Source: Lachnospiraceae bacterium (lineage in GTDB: Bacteria > Bacillota > Clostridia > Lachnospirales > Lachnospiraceae). From it: 64,000 nucleotides of DNA. The first letter of the stretch is position 1; every line of letters begins with the position of its first letter. A program made the translations under genes and the position numbers. Shown here in pieces: positions 53,376-62,425 of this stretch. The DNA lies in contig WSLY01000007.1 in assembly GCA_013316825.1 (NCBI GenBank), positions 1 through 64,000 on the forward strand. The letters run 5' to 3'. The notes under the pieces were generated by a model that made no database searches, was not told where the DNA came from, and was given only the letters and a program-made list of their open reading frames with translations.

Positions 53376-54293
53376 ATGGATACGTTTATGGATAAGCTGG
53401 CGCAGAGACTGAATGCCCAGGAAATCATCAAAGCCAACACAGCGGCGGAAGCAGCGGAGTTATCCCGCTTAAAGGAGCAGAATGCATTATATGAAGAGGT
53501 TCTGCGGCAGGTCAGGGAAGAAGGAGAAAAGGGAGCGCTGCATGTACAGAGACTGGAGCAGGGCGCTGTCCGTTCCATGCAGAATGCAGAGCGTATGGAG
53601 GAGGAACTGGACAGGCTGGAGCAGAGTGCTGACAAGCTTGGCAGGAGTGTGCTGCGGACGGAGCAGAATACGGAAAAATTTGAAATAAACGCGGCAAAGG
53701 TGGAAAGCAGCGCAGAGCAGATAGAGCGCGGAGCGGAGAGGCTTGCACAGAATGCGGATAAAATTGCACAGAGCTTTGCTTCGGCAGAACAAAATAAGGT
53801 GCAGCTCGAGGCGGCTGTGGCAAAGGCGGAGCAGGGCAGTGTGCGGCTGGAACAAAACGCAGCACAGATAGAGCGCGGTGCGGAGAGACTTGCGGCGGCT
53901 GCAGCAAAGACGGAGCAGGGCGTCGACAGGCTGGAACAAAATGCGGCAAAGACAGAAGCCTTGATAGAGAGTGGAATGGCGAAGCTTACAGAAATGCAGG
54001 CGGCAGGACAGAATACGGAGGAGCTGAATGCTTTGCTGACTGCGCTGAAGGAAGCGCAGTCGGAGCGGTTCGACCAGCTTGCAGAGCATATGCATAAAGA
54101 GAGCGTAAAAGTATACCGCAATGTACAGGCGGTAGTAGTGGACGGAAATGCGAAGCAGGGGGAAGCGTCAGGCAAGAATGCTTCTTCCCTATCCGGCAAA
54201 CTGGGCGCCGTGCTGGGAATTTCCCTTGTGGCGCTTCTGGTGTCGGCGGCAGGGCTTGCTTTTCAGATACTGGTATATCTGCATATCATTTAG
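53376..54293 (+). CDS. Tail-anchored long coiled-coil protein with internal repeat
   Basis: This 305-residue protein is almost wholly coiled coil, rich in Ala, Glu, Gln, Lys and Arg, and ends with one membrane segment (LGAVLGISLVALLVSAAGLA and further) that reaches nearly the last residue, so it is tail-anchored. An exact 49-residue spacing separates two copies of QIERGAERLA (DNA at 53718 and 53865), equal to seven heptads. RLEQNA recurs several times. The start is ATG 53376 after GGAGGA; the frame is open from 53292. No family is assigned; structural or membrane-associated scaffolding is a guess. Confidence 0.65.
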   Translation: MDTFMDKLAQRLNAQEIIKANTAAEAAELSRLKEQNALYEEVLRQVREEGEKGALHVQRLEQGAVRSMQNAERMEEELDRLEQSADKLGRSVLRTEQNTEKFEINAAKVESSAEQIERGAERLAQNADKIAQSFASAEQNKVQLEAAVAKAEQGSVRLEQNAAQIERGAERLAAAAAKTEQGVDRLEQNAAKTEALIESGMAKLTEMQAAGQNTEELNALLTALKEAQSERFDQLAEHMHKESVKVYRNVQAVVVDGNAKQGEASGKNASSLSGKLGAVLGISLVALLVSAAGLAFQILVYLHII

Positions 54294-54319
54294 AGAAACG
54301 CTTCGGCAGGGAGAAATCT

Positions 54320-54883
54320 ATGGGAAAGCAGCTTTGGAAGCCCGGCAATATGCTCTATCCGCTTCCGGTGGTTATGGTGAGTGTTGCAGGCTTACATGGA
54401 GAAAAGAATATTATCACAATTGCGTGGGCGGGGACTGTGTGCAGTGAGCCGCCCATGGTGTCCATATCGGTGCGTCCGGAGAGATATTCCTATGGACTGC
54501 TGCGGGAGACAGGAGAATTTGTTATCAATCTGACGACAAAGGAGCTTGCGTTTGCCACCGATTATTGCGGTGTGAAGAGCGGCAGGGATGTGGATAAATT
54601 TGAAAAGATGCACCTGACTCCGCTGCCGGGCGAGGTAGTAAAAGCACCTTTGATTGCGGAAAGTCCGGTCAATATGGAGTGCCGCGTGGTGCGGGTAGAG
54701 CCCCTTGGCACCCATGATTTGTTTTTGGCTGAAGTAGTGGCGGTACATGCGGACGAAAAGTATATGGATGAAAACAACAAATTTCATTTAGAAAAGGCGG
54801 AGCCCATTGTATATTCCCACGGCGCATATCTTGCGACGGGAGAGTTTTTGGGCACCTTTGGCTATAGTGTCAGAAAAAAATAG
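54320..54883 (+). CDS. Flavin reductase-like FMN-binding protein
   Basis: A 187-residue split-barrel flavoprotein (PLPVVMVSVAGLHGEKNIIT, AWAGTVCSEPPMVSISVRP, GEFVINLTT, DYCGVKSGRDVDKF). It resembles flavoredoxin-like and flavin reductase domain proteins found in anaerobes. It is distinct from the other flavin reductase-like protein in the window (28862-29428). The start context is GGGAGAAATCT before ATG 54320. Confidence 0.85.
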   Translation: MGKQLWKPGNMLYPLPVVMVSVAGLHGEKNIITIAWAGTVCSEPPMVSISVRPERYSYGLLRETGEFVINLTTKELAFATDYCGVKSGRDVDKFEKMHLTPLPGEVVKAPLIAESPVNMECRVVRVEPLGTHDLFLAEVVAVHADEKYMDENNKFHLEKAEPIVYSHGAYLATGEFLGTFGYSVRKK

Positions 54884-54903
54884 GGACTGCTCCCTATTTT
54901 TTT
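54879..54903 (+). terminator. Terminator overlapping the stop of the flavin reductase gene
   Basis: AATAGGGA (54879-54886) pairs with TCCCTATT (54891-54898) across a CTGC loop, followed by six or more Ts. Confidence 0.8.
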
Positions 54904-54916
54904 TGTCTTTGACACC

Positions 54917-56137
54917 CTAATCCCAAGAGTCATTATCCGGCGGAGAAAGAAGGCTGCCTCTGACAACTGCGCCTTGCCCATACTTATTCCGTATGGAATC
55001 GAGGGCGGCGTCCAGCTTCTTCTGTTTTTCGCTTTCAGGTGCCTTGGCATTCAGGTCAAAGAGGGAGAGTTGGACAGGCTCGTCTGCCGAAACGAGTTTA
55101 GAGGTGCGGATTCCCAAAAGCCGGATAGGAGTGCCGTCCCAGAGAGCGTCAAAAAGGGAAAGCGCGGTCTGATAGATGGTCTCCGTGGAGGCAGACGGCG
55201 TATCTAAAACGGTCTGGTGGGATACGGACTGAAAGTTGTTATATTTGATTTCGACACAGACAAGTCCCGCCGCTTCACTGAAGGAGCGCAGGCTCGCACT
55301 GACGGATTCTGTAAGGGAGAGCAGGAAGCGGGCGGCTTCTTTTCGGTCGGTGACGTCGTGGCTTAGGGTGGTGGAGCTGCCGACGCCTTTTCTTTTTACC
55401 GGCTGGCTGAGCACAACGGAATCATCGATGCCGTTTGCATAATTCCATAAAAGCATACCGTGGCTTTTTAAATGAGAGGATATAATAGCGGGATTTGCCT
55501 TTGCCAAATCGCCGATGGTAATAATTCCCAGCTTTTGTAAGGTATTGACACTGGAATGTCCGCACATAAATAAAGAGGAGACAGGAAGCGGCCACAGCTT
55601 TTTTTCAATTTCGCGGGAGTACAGGGTGTGTACCAAGTTGGGCTTTTTAAAATCAGAAGCCATCTTGGAAAGTACTTTTTTGTTAGAAATGCCAATATTG
55701 ACCGTAAAGCCAAAGCGTGAGCAAATCTCATCCTTGATGGCGGCAGCAGCGGTTTCAGGCGAGGGATAAAGGTGTGCAATAGAGGTAAAATCCATGTAAC
55801 ACTCGTCTATGCTTGCCTGTTCGATATCAGGAGAAATATTGGATAAATACTGCATCAGGGCGTGGCTTTTTTTCTCATACATGGCATGGTCCGGCGGAAC
55901 TATGGTAAGATGGGGACATTTGCGAACGGCGTTTACCACGGGCTCTCCGGTGGAGATGCCATACGCTTTGGCGGGAATGGACTTGGCAAGCACGACGCCG
56001 TGCCGCTTGCTGATATCTCCGCCGATGATGGCGGGAATTTGGCGCAGGTCAACGGTATCTCCGGCGGCAAGCCGCTCAAGAGCCGTCCAGCTTAAATATG
56101 CAGAATTGACGTCAATGTGAAAAATAATCTGCTCCAT
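54917..56137 (-). CDS. dinB: DNA polymerase IV (Y-family)
   Basis: DinB performs translesion DNA synthesis. The 406-residue protein has the palm motifs IFHIDVNSAYLSW and SIDECYMD with the catalytic acids, fingers, a thumb with helix-hairpin-helix (LQKLGIITIGDLAK) and a C-terminal little finger. A possible clamp-binding motif is VQLSLFDL near the C-terminus. Its start at 56137 follows GGAGG. No clear LexA box is visible upstream. A dispersed-motif copy overlaps its stop codon. Confidence 0.92.
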   Translation of the reverse strand: MEQIIFHIDVNSAYLSWTALERLAAGDTVDLRQIPAIIGGDISKRHGVVLAKSIPAKAYGISTGEPVVNAVRKCPHLTIVPPDHAMYEKKSHALMQYLSNISPDIEQASIDECYMDFTSIAHLYPSPETAAAAIKDEICSRFGFTVNIGISNKKVLSKMASDFKKPNLVHTLYSREIEKKLWPLPVSSLFMCGHSSVNTLQKLGIITIGDLAKANPAIISSHLKSHGMLLWNYANGIDDSVVLSQPVKRKGVGSSTTLSHDVTDRKEAARFLLSLTESVSASLRSFSEAAGLVCVEIKYNNFQSVSHQTVLDTPSASTETIYQTALSLFDALWDGTPIRLLGIRTSKLVSADEPVQLSLFDLNAKAPESEKQKKLDAALDSIRNKYGQGAVVRGSLLSPPDNDSWD

Positions 56138-56277
56138 GAAAGCCTCCGTTTTGAATGGAATCGACAATAATATTATATCCACATCAACAATTTCTTTACA
56201 ACTAAAAAAAATGCTGTTAGAATGAATTTGTCGATTGTTACAAAATTGTGAACTAAAAGAAAGAATCCTAGAGAATT

Positions 56278-57864
56278 ATGTTGAGAAAAATTACCATACA
56301 TCATAAAAGAATGAGATATACATATATGAAATTAGCCGCGGGCATACTTTTTGTAGCGGCACTCTTTTTGCCCTCCTACTCCAAATGGGAGGAGACAGGG
56401 GACAATATGTTTACCATTTATTTAAATGGGGAAAACGTAGGAGTAGTCGGTGAGGAAGCGCAGGCGGAGGAGCTTCTGCAGGCTGCAAGGCGTGAACTGG
56501 TTTCCGGCTCGGACGAGCTGGTATTCATGGATGTGGATATGAATCTGGAAAGCGCCGCCGTGCTCTGGGGCAAAGTTGACGATGCGCGGGAGATAAAAGC
56601 ACGTATGCGCACCGTTCTGGCGGCAAATATCAAGGAAACCATGCAGCGCTCTTATGTCATAAAGGTCAATGACTATATGGCGAATCTGGCGAGCAGGGAA
56701 GAAGTGGAGGAGCTTTTACAGGCTGCAGTCGACCAGTACAATACGCAGGACAAATATCAGGTGGAGCTGATACACGAAGACAGCAGGGAATTTGACGTTC
56801 TGACTGCCGTGATAACGGATACTTCAAAGGAAGAAGCGAAAGAGCCGGCTGTTGGAAGCATTCCCGAGATAAAGGGCGGTGTGGAGGCAGCCTTTAACGA
56901 AGCGCTTACGGATGTGGAGCCTGCCGGAGAAAAGGATTTTGGCGATTATGAGCTGGGGCTTGTCAATATGAGCTTTGCGGAGGAAGTGGAGATTGTAGAG
57001 GCTTATCTGGACGTCACACAGCTTACGCCTCTTGCACAGGTGATTGAAGAAGTTATCAAGGAGCAGGAGGTCAATGCCGTATATGAGGTGGTCGCCGGCG
57101 ACACACTCTCAGAGATTTCCATAAAGGTCAATATCCCCATGGACCAGATTGTGGCGATGAATGATGCCCTTGAAAATGAGAACACGACCATCCGTGTTGG
57201 GCAGGAGCTTATTATTACCATACCGGAGCCTGAGCTTTCCGTGGACAGGCAGGAGGCGAGGTATTACGACGAAATCTATGATGCAGAGGTTCAGTATGTA
57301 GACAGGGACGACTGGTATACAACGCAGACCAGAACCATTCAGGAGCCACATGCGGGATACCGCAGGGTGGTGGCGATTATTTCCTATCGCAACGACAAAG
57401 AGACGGGCAGGGAAATTCTGAAAGAGGAGCTGGTTATGGCAGCCGTGCCCAAGATTGTGGAGCGCGGCACCATCGTTCCGCCCACTTATGTTAAGCCGAT
57501 TTCCGGCGGGCGTTTGAGCTCGGGTTTTGGCAGGCGTAATGCGCCCAAAAAGGGAGCAAGCTCTTATCACAAGGGCGTGGACTGGGCGGTTTCTACCGGA
57601 ACGGCGGTAGTTGCCTCCTGCGGCGGAACCGTTGTAAAGGCAGGCTGGAGCAGCGGCTACGGCTACTGCGTCTATATCAACCATCCTGACGGCAGGCAGA
57701 CCCGCTACGCGCATTTAAGCAAGGTGCTTGTATCGGTAGGGCAGAATGTGTCTCAGGGACAGCGGATTGCGCTTTCCGGCAATACCGGCGTGAGCACGGG
57801 TCCCCACTTGCATTTTGAGATGCTGATAAACGGCACGCAGGTCAATCCGCTCAACTATTTCTGA
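56278..57864 (+). CDS. LysM/G5/M23 peptidoglycan endopeptidase
   Basis: This 528-residue exported protein has one N-terminal membrane segment (about 17-36), a long novel region, a LysM domain at about 267-320 (YEVVAGDTLSEIS), a G5-like domain at about 325-400 and a C-terminal M23 peptidase domain. Zinc ligands are in YHKGVDWAV and GPHLHFEM. It cuts or remodels peptidoglycan peptide bridges, outside the cell. The start at 56278 has a weak ribosome site; later ATGs are possible. It lies just before murA. Confidence 0.88.
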   Translation: MLRKITIHHKRMRYTYMKLAAGILFVAALFLPSYSKWEETGDNMFTIYLNGENVGVVGEEAQAEELLQAARRELVSGSDELVFMDVDMNLESAAVLWGKVDDAREIKARMRTVLAANIKETMQRSYVIKVNDYMANLASREEVEELLQAAVDQYNTQDKYQVELIHEDSREFDVLTAVITDTSKEEAKEPAVGSIPEIKGGVEAAFNEALTDVEPAGEKDFGDYELGLVNMSFAEEVEIVEAYLDVTQLTPLAQVIEEVIKEQEVNAVYEVVAGDTLSEISIKVNIPMDQIVAMNDALENENTTIRVGQELIITIPEPELSVDRQEARYYDEIYDAEVQYVDRDDWYTTQTRTIQEPHAGYRRVVAIISYRNDKETGREILKEELVMAAVPKIVERGTIVPPTYVKPISGGRLSSGFGRRNAPKKGASSYHKGVDWAVSTGTAVVASCGGTVVKAGWSSGYGYCVYINHPDGRQTRYAHLSKVLVSVGQNVSQGQRIALSGNTGVSTGPHLHFEMLINGTQVNPLNYF

Positions 57865-57893
57865 CGGACAGATTTGCCGAACGGGTATTCGTA

Positions 57894-57922
57894 TTTACAA
57901 ATGCGCCGGATAGTTATATAAT
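57894..57922 (+). promoter_or_regulatory. Promoter upstream of murA
   Basis: TTTACA (57894-57899), 17 bases and TATAAT (57917-57922) give a strong sigma-A promoter. Confidence 0.75.
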
Positions 57923-58037
57923 GGTAAAAATAAGTAATTGCATGTTTAAAATCTTTCAGGGGTGAATTGGCGGGGAAATAGGTGCAGCACATGGAAAAGG
58001 TTACGGAAAAATCCATGGTCTGCGGAAAGAGGAAAGA

Positions 58038-59330
58038 ATGGAACAATACGCAATTCAGGGCGGAAATCCATTGGTTGGGGAAGTGGAGATAGGAGGCGCC
58101 AAAAATGCGGCGCTTCCTATTATTGCGGCTTCGGTCATGACCGATGAGACCGTTCATATAGAAAATCTTCCGGATGTGCGGGATACCAATGTGCTGTTGG
58201 AAGCGATGCAGGATATCGGTGTGCTGGTCAACCGCAGCGGGAGGCATAAGGTCACCATCAATGCCGCTCAGATAAACAATCTGGTAGTGGATGGCGACAA
58301 TATTCGCAAAATAAGAGCATCCTATTATTTTCTGGGTGCGATGCTTGCAAAATATAAAAGTGCAGAGGTAGCATTGCCGGGTGGCTGTGATATCGGCTGT
58401 CGTGCAATCGACCAGCATATAAAAGGGTTCCGTGCATTGGGCGCGGAGGTAAAAATTGAATATGGACTGATTAAGGCGCATGCGGAAAGGCTTCGGGGAA
58501 ATCACATTTATATGGACGTGGTATCCGTGGGAGCCACCATCAACATTATGATGGTGGCAGCGCTGGCAGAAGGACAGACAATTATTGAAAATGCTGCAAA
58601 AGAACCCCATGTGGTAGACTTGGCTAACTTTTTAAACAGCATGGGCGCCAATATTAAGGGTGCGGGGACGGACGTCATCCGCATCAAAGGTGTAGCAGGA
58701 CTGCATGGAAGCGATTATGCGATTATACCGGATCAGATTGAAGCGGGCACCTTTATGTTTGCAGCGGCAATTACCAAAGGGGATATCACGGTAAAGAATG
58801 TGATACCAAAGCATTTGGAGTCGATTACGGCAAAGCTTTTGGAGATAGGCTGTGAAATTGAAGAGTCCGACGATGCCGTTCGTGTGGTTGCGGCGAAGCC
58901 TTTAAGACCGACGCAGGTGAAGACGCTTCCCTACCCGGGCTTTCCTACGGATATGCAGCCGCAGATTACGGTGGCGCTTGCCTTGTCAAGAGGCACCAGC
59001 ATTGTAACGGAGAGCATTTTTGAAAACCGCTTTAAATATGTGGACGAGCTGACAAGGATGGGAGCGGACATCAAGGTAGAGGGCAATACCGCCATTGTAA
59101 ATGGCGTGGCAAAATATACGGGCGCCAGAATCAATGCGCCGGATTTGCGTGCGGGAGCAGCGCTTGTTATGGCGGCGCTGGCGGCAGAGGGCGTTTCTAC
59201 GGTGGAAGAAATCCATTATATAGAGCGCGGATATGAAGATTTTCATTTAAAACTGCAGGCGCTTGGCGCGCAGATTCAAAAAGTAAGCTCCGACAGAGAT
59301 ATGCAGAAATTCCGATTAAAAACAGGTTGA
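58038..59330 (+). CDS. murA: UDP-N-acetylglucosamine 1-carboxyvinyltransferase
   Basis: MurA transfers enolpyruvate to UDP-GlcNAc, the first committed step of peptidoglycan synthesis. The 430-residue protein has GGAKNAALPIIAAS near the N-terminus, the catalytic-cysteine loop LPGGCDIGCRAIDQH, and PYPGFPTDMQPQ. Length is normal. The cysteine makes it a fosfomycin target type. The two-copy situation common in Firmicutes (MurA and MurZ) cannot be resolved from one copy. Confidence 0.95.
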   Translation: MEQYAIQGGNPLVGEVEIGGAKNAALPIIAASVMTDETVHIENLPDVRDTNVLLEAMQDIGVLVNRSGRHKVTINAAQINNLVVDGDNIRKIRASYYFLGAMLAKYKSAEVALPGGCDIGCRAIDQHIKGFRALGAEVKIEYGLIKAHAERLRGNHIYMDVVSVGATINIMMVAALAEGQTIIENAAKEPHVVDLANFLNSMGANIKGAGTDVIRIKGVAGLHGSDYAIIPDQIEAGTFMFAAAITKGDITVKNVIPKHLESITAKLLEIGCEIEESDDAVRVVAAKPLRPTQVKTLPYPGFPTDMQPQITVALALSRGTSIVTESIFENRFKYVDELTRMGADIKVEGNTAIVNGVAKYTGARINAPDLRAGAALVMAALAAEGVSTVEEIHYIERGYEDFHLKLQALGAQIQKVSSDRDMQKFRLKTG

Positions 59331-59355
59331 CAAAGTCTCGCGGTAAGAGTATTGT
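59327..59355 (+). promoter_or_regulatory. Promoter of the riboswitch-metK unit
   Basis: TTGACA (59327-59332), 17 bases and TATTGT (59350-59355) lie directly after the murA stop. Confidence 0.65.
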
Positions 59356-59409
59356 GTAGGTAGGCAGAAAATTAAATATTGTAATTTTGCAGTAATGCAG
59401 AAGATTTCC

Positions 59410-59572
59410 CTTATTCAGAGTGGTGGAGATACATAGGATCTGTGAAGCCACGGCAACCCCGCATAGCGGAAGGTGCCTCCCTGAGCGATTAATCCTGTCT
59501 AAGACAGGTCGAACAATAAGAGGATGTGACAATTGATGTATCAGGTCCGCTTATTGGGAGCGGACCTTTTTT
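59410..59572 (+). promoter_or_regulatory. SAM-I (S-box) riboswitch with terminator
   Basis: The core reads CAGAGTGGTGGAG, later GAAGCCACGGCAACC and AAGGTGC, closed by a P1 stem CTTATT (59410-59415) with AATAAG (59515-59520). A terminator follows: AGGTCCGCT (59543-59551) with AGCGGACCT (59559-59567) and a T-run to 59572. When SAM is bound the terminator forms and metK is turned off. Confidence 0.95.
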
Positions 59573-59647
59573 CGTGTCGGCGGAAATGAGAAACAGAAGA
59601 AGTGATAATACGGTACCGCTGCGTCAGCAGCAGAAAGAGAGGAAAAA

Positions 59648-60841
59648 ATGGAAACAGAAAAATTATTGTTTACGTCGGAATCCGTAACGGAAGGACATCC
59701 CGACAAGGTGTGCGACGCCATCTCCGATGCCATTCTGGATGCGCTTATGGTGCAGGACCCCATGAGCCGCGTGGCGTGCGAGACTGCAAGCTGCACCGGT
59801 TTTGTACTGGTGACCGGTGAGATTACAACCACCGCATATGTGGATATTCCCAAGATTGTAAGGGACACCGTAAAGGAAATCGGCTATGACAAATCTGAGT
59901 ATGGATTTGACGGCAATACCTGCGCCGTCATGGTTGCCATCGACGAGCAGTCTGCCGATATTGCAATGGGCGTGGACAAGGCGTTGGAAGCGAGAGAAGC
60001 GGCGATGACGAATGAGGAGCTGGAGGCGATTGGCGCAGGGGATCAGGGTATGATGTTCGGTTACGCGACCAATGAGACGGAAGAATATATGCCGTATCCG
60101 ATTTCCCTTGCCCACAAGCTGACCAGACAGCTTACCAAGGTGCGCAAGGACGGCACGCTGCCGTATCTTCGTCCGGACGGAAAGAGTCAGGTTTCCGTGC
60201 AGTATGATGAAAACGGAAAGCCCCTCAGACTGGAAGCAGTGGTGCTCTCCACCCAGCATGATCCGGAGGTATCACAGGAACAGATTCATGCAGATATTAA
60301 GAAGTATGTGTTTGACGCAGTACTGCCTGCTTCGCTCTTGGATGATGACACAAAATATTTTATCAATCCTACGGGACGCTTTGTTATCGGCGGACCTCAT
60401 GGTGATGCGGGTCTTACCGGACGTAAGATTATCGTGGATACTTATGGCGGCTATGCGCGTCACGGCGGCGGCGCATTTTCCGGCAAGGACTGCACTAAGG
60501 TAGACCGTTCCGCAGCTTACGCAGCCCGCTACGTTGCCAAAAATATCGTAGCTGCAGGACTGGCTGACAAGTGTGAAATTCAGCTTTCCTATGCCATTGG
60601 CGTGGCCAGACCGACTTCTGTCTGTGTGGAAACCTTTGGTACAGGCAAGCTGCCTGAGCTGGAGCTGGTAAAGATTGTGCGTGAGAACTTTGACCTTCGT
60701 CCGGCAGGCATCATCAAAATGCTGGATTTGCGCCGTCCTATTTACAAGCAGACGGCAGCATACGGACACTTTGGCAGGAATGATTTGGACTTGCCGTGGG
60801 AGAAGCTAGACAAGGTAGAATTGTTGAAAAAGTATTTGTAA
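59648..60841 (+). CDS. metK: S-adenosylmethionine synthetase
   Basis: MetK makes SAM from methionine and ATP. The 397-residue protein has [31 protein letters not shown], and the glycine-rich [19 protein letters not shown]. Length and motifs are normal. The upstream S-box riboswitch gives feedback by SAM. GAGAGGAAA precedes ATG 59648. Confidence 0.97.
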   Translation: METEKLLFTSESVTEGHPDKVCDAISDAILDALMVQDPMSRVACETASCTGFVLVTGEITTTAYVDIPKIVRDTVKEIGYDKSEYGFDGNTCAVMVAIDEQSADIAMGVDKALEAREAAMTNEELEAIGAGDQGMMFGYATNETEEYMPYPISLAHKLTRQLTKVRKDGTLPYLRPDGKSQVSVQYDENGKPLRLEAVVLSTQHDPEVSQEQIHADIKKYVFDAVLPASLLDDDTKYFINPTGRFVIGGPHGDAGLTGRKIIVDTYGGYARHGGGAFSGKDCTKVDRSAAYAARYVAKNIVAAGLADKCEIQLSYAIGVARPTSVCVETFGTGKLPELELVKIVRENFDLRPAGIIKMLDLRRPIYKQTAAYGHFGRNDLDLPWEKLDKVELLKKYL

Positions 60842-60869
60842 AATCAAAATCAAAGATTTTAATGGAAAA

Positions 60870-60908
60870 CTGCCTGCTGTCACTTGTTTGGCGGCAGGTA
60901 TTTTTTTG
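60870..60908 (+). terminator. Intrinsic terminator after metK
   Basis: CCTGCTG pairs with CGGCAGG (one G-U pair) around a 12-base loop, followed by a run of seven Ts. Confidence 0.75.
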
Positions 60909-61052
60909 CAAAAAAACGACATTCTTTTCGTAGAAAAAACTATTGCATTTCCCTGTAAAGTGCTATATAGTATATCGGACGCATGGGAAAGCGCATTGCG
61001 CGTGGGAATACAGGGAAGGTCAAATATATAGGACAGCGCGGAAAGGCAGGAA

Positions 61053-62414
61053 ATGATGACAAAGGACATGACACAGGGAAAACCGGTAAAGCTGATACTG
61101 GGGTTTGCAGTTCCCTTGCTTTTTGGGTATTTATTTCAGCAGTTTTACAATCTGATAGACACCTTGATTGTGGGACAGTATCTTGGAGTAAATCCACTGG
61201 CGGCAGTAGGTTCGACAGGTTCCGTTAATTTTCTGGTAATTGGTTTCTGTATGGGAATCTGCGTGGGATTTTCGATTCCGATAGCCCATAAGTTTGGCGC
61301 AGGGGATTTTGCCGGTCTGCGAAAATTTGTTGCCAACAGTGTGTGGCTTGGAGTGGCTTTTTCGGCTGTTATGACGATTGTTACAGTGGCTTTCTGCCGC
61401 AATATTCTCTATCTGATGGATACGCCGCCGGATATCATTGACGATGCCTATGCATATATCGTGGTGATTTTTATCGGAATACCTACGGTATTTCTGTATA
61501 ATATACTTTCAGGCATTATTCGGGCGCTGGGGGACAGCAGGACGCCGGTTGTTTTTCTGGTGCTTTCTTCACTGGTTAATATTGGGCTTGACCTGCTGTT
61601 TATTGTGCGTCTCGGCATGGGGGTGGAGGGCGCTGCGTGGGCGACTGTTATCTCACAGGGGCTTTCAGGGATTTTGTGTCTGATATTTATGATAAAAAAA
61701 TTTGAGATTCTGCGGATTCGGAAGGAAGAGTGGAAGCCGGAGCTGCATATGATGGGCAGCCTGTGCGGTATGGGAATTCCGATGGGACTGCAATACTCTA
61801 TCACGGCAATCGGCAGCGTCGTACTGCAGACTGCTGTAAACGGGCTGGGCTCCATGGCGGTAGCCTCTGTCACGGCTGCAAATAAGATTGGCGGATTTCT
61901 GGCTTGCCCTTTTGATGCAATGGGATCGACCATGGCGACTTATGGCGGGCAGAATGTGGGAGCAAAGAAGCTTTTGCGGGTAAAGCAGGGAATGTATGCC
62001 TGCATCAAGCTGGGGGCGGCGTATGCGGTTATTGCCTTTTTGGTGGCATTTTTCTTTGGAGCGCCTCTGGGCAGGCTTTTTATAGAGGCAAAGGATACGG
62101 CGCTGGCTGAGACGATTGTGGAGAATGTGCGGTTGTTTCTGATGATTACCACAGCCTTCTATTTTCCGCTTGCCTTGGTTAATATCATTCGCTTTATGAT
62201 ACAGGGAATCGGTTTTCCTACTTTTGCTATTTTGGCGGGCGTGCTGGAGATGGTAGCACGTGCGCTTGCCGGTTTTGTGCTGGTGCCGCTCTTTGGCTTT
62301 CCGGCAGCGGCAATGGGGAGTCCTATCGCGTGGATTTTTGCAGATGCGTTTTTGATTCCGGCGTTTTTCCACGTCTATAAAAAGCTGCGGCTGCAGCTAG
62401 GGGAAGAAGCGTGA
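61053..62414 (+). CDS. MATE-family multidrug/toxin extrusion transporter
   Basis: This 453-residue protein has twelve hydrophobic segments in two repeats, and MATE-family signatures: PLLFGYLFQQFYNLIDTLIV, VGSTGSVNFLVIGFCMG, FGAGD and ALGDSRTPV. It exports drugs or metabolites by Na+ or H+ antiport; the substrate is unknown. GGCAGGAA precedes ATG 61053, with a possible alternative start at the adjacent ATG. Confidence 0.9.
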   Translation: MMTKDMTQGKPVKLILGFAVPLLFGYLFQQFYNLIDTLIVGQYLGVNPLAAVGSTGSVNFLVIGFCMGICVGFSIPIAHKFGAGDFAGLRKFVANSVWLGVAFSAVMTIVTVAFCRNILYLMDTPPDIIDDAYAYIVVIFIGIPTVFLYNILSGIIRALGDSRTPVVFLVLSSLVNIGLDLLFIVRLGMGVEGAAWATVISQGLSGILCLIFMIKKFEILRIRKEEWKPELHMMGSLCGMGIPMGLQYSITAIGSVVLQTAVNGLGSMAVASVTAANKIGGFLACPFDAMGSTMATYGGQNVGAKKLLRVKQGMYACIKLGAAYAVIAFLVAFFFGAPLGRLFIEAKDTALAETIVENVRLFLMITTAFYFPLALVNIIRFMIQGIGFPTFAILAGVLEMVARALAGFVLVPLFGFPAAAMGSPIAWIFADAFLIPAFFHVYKKLRLQLGEEA

Positions 62415-62425
62415 GCGCAGGCGGC

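Noticed and set aside
53087..54199. Ser/Ala/Cys-rich 370-codon minus-strand frame
   Set aside because: It mirrors the Ala/Glu/Gln repeats of the coiled-coil gene; the apparent repeats are a by-product of that gene, which has the better start and structure.
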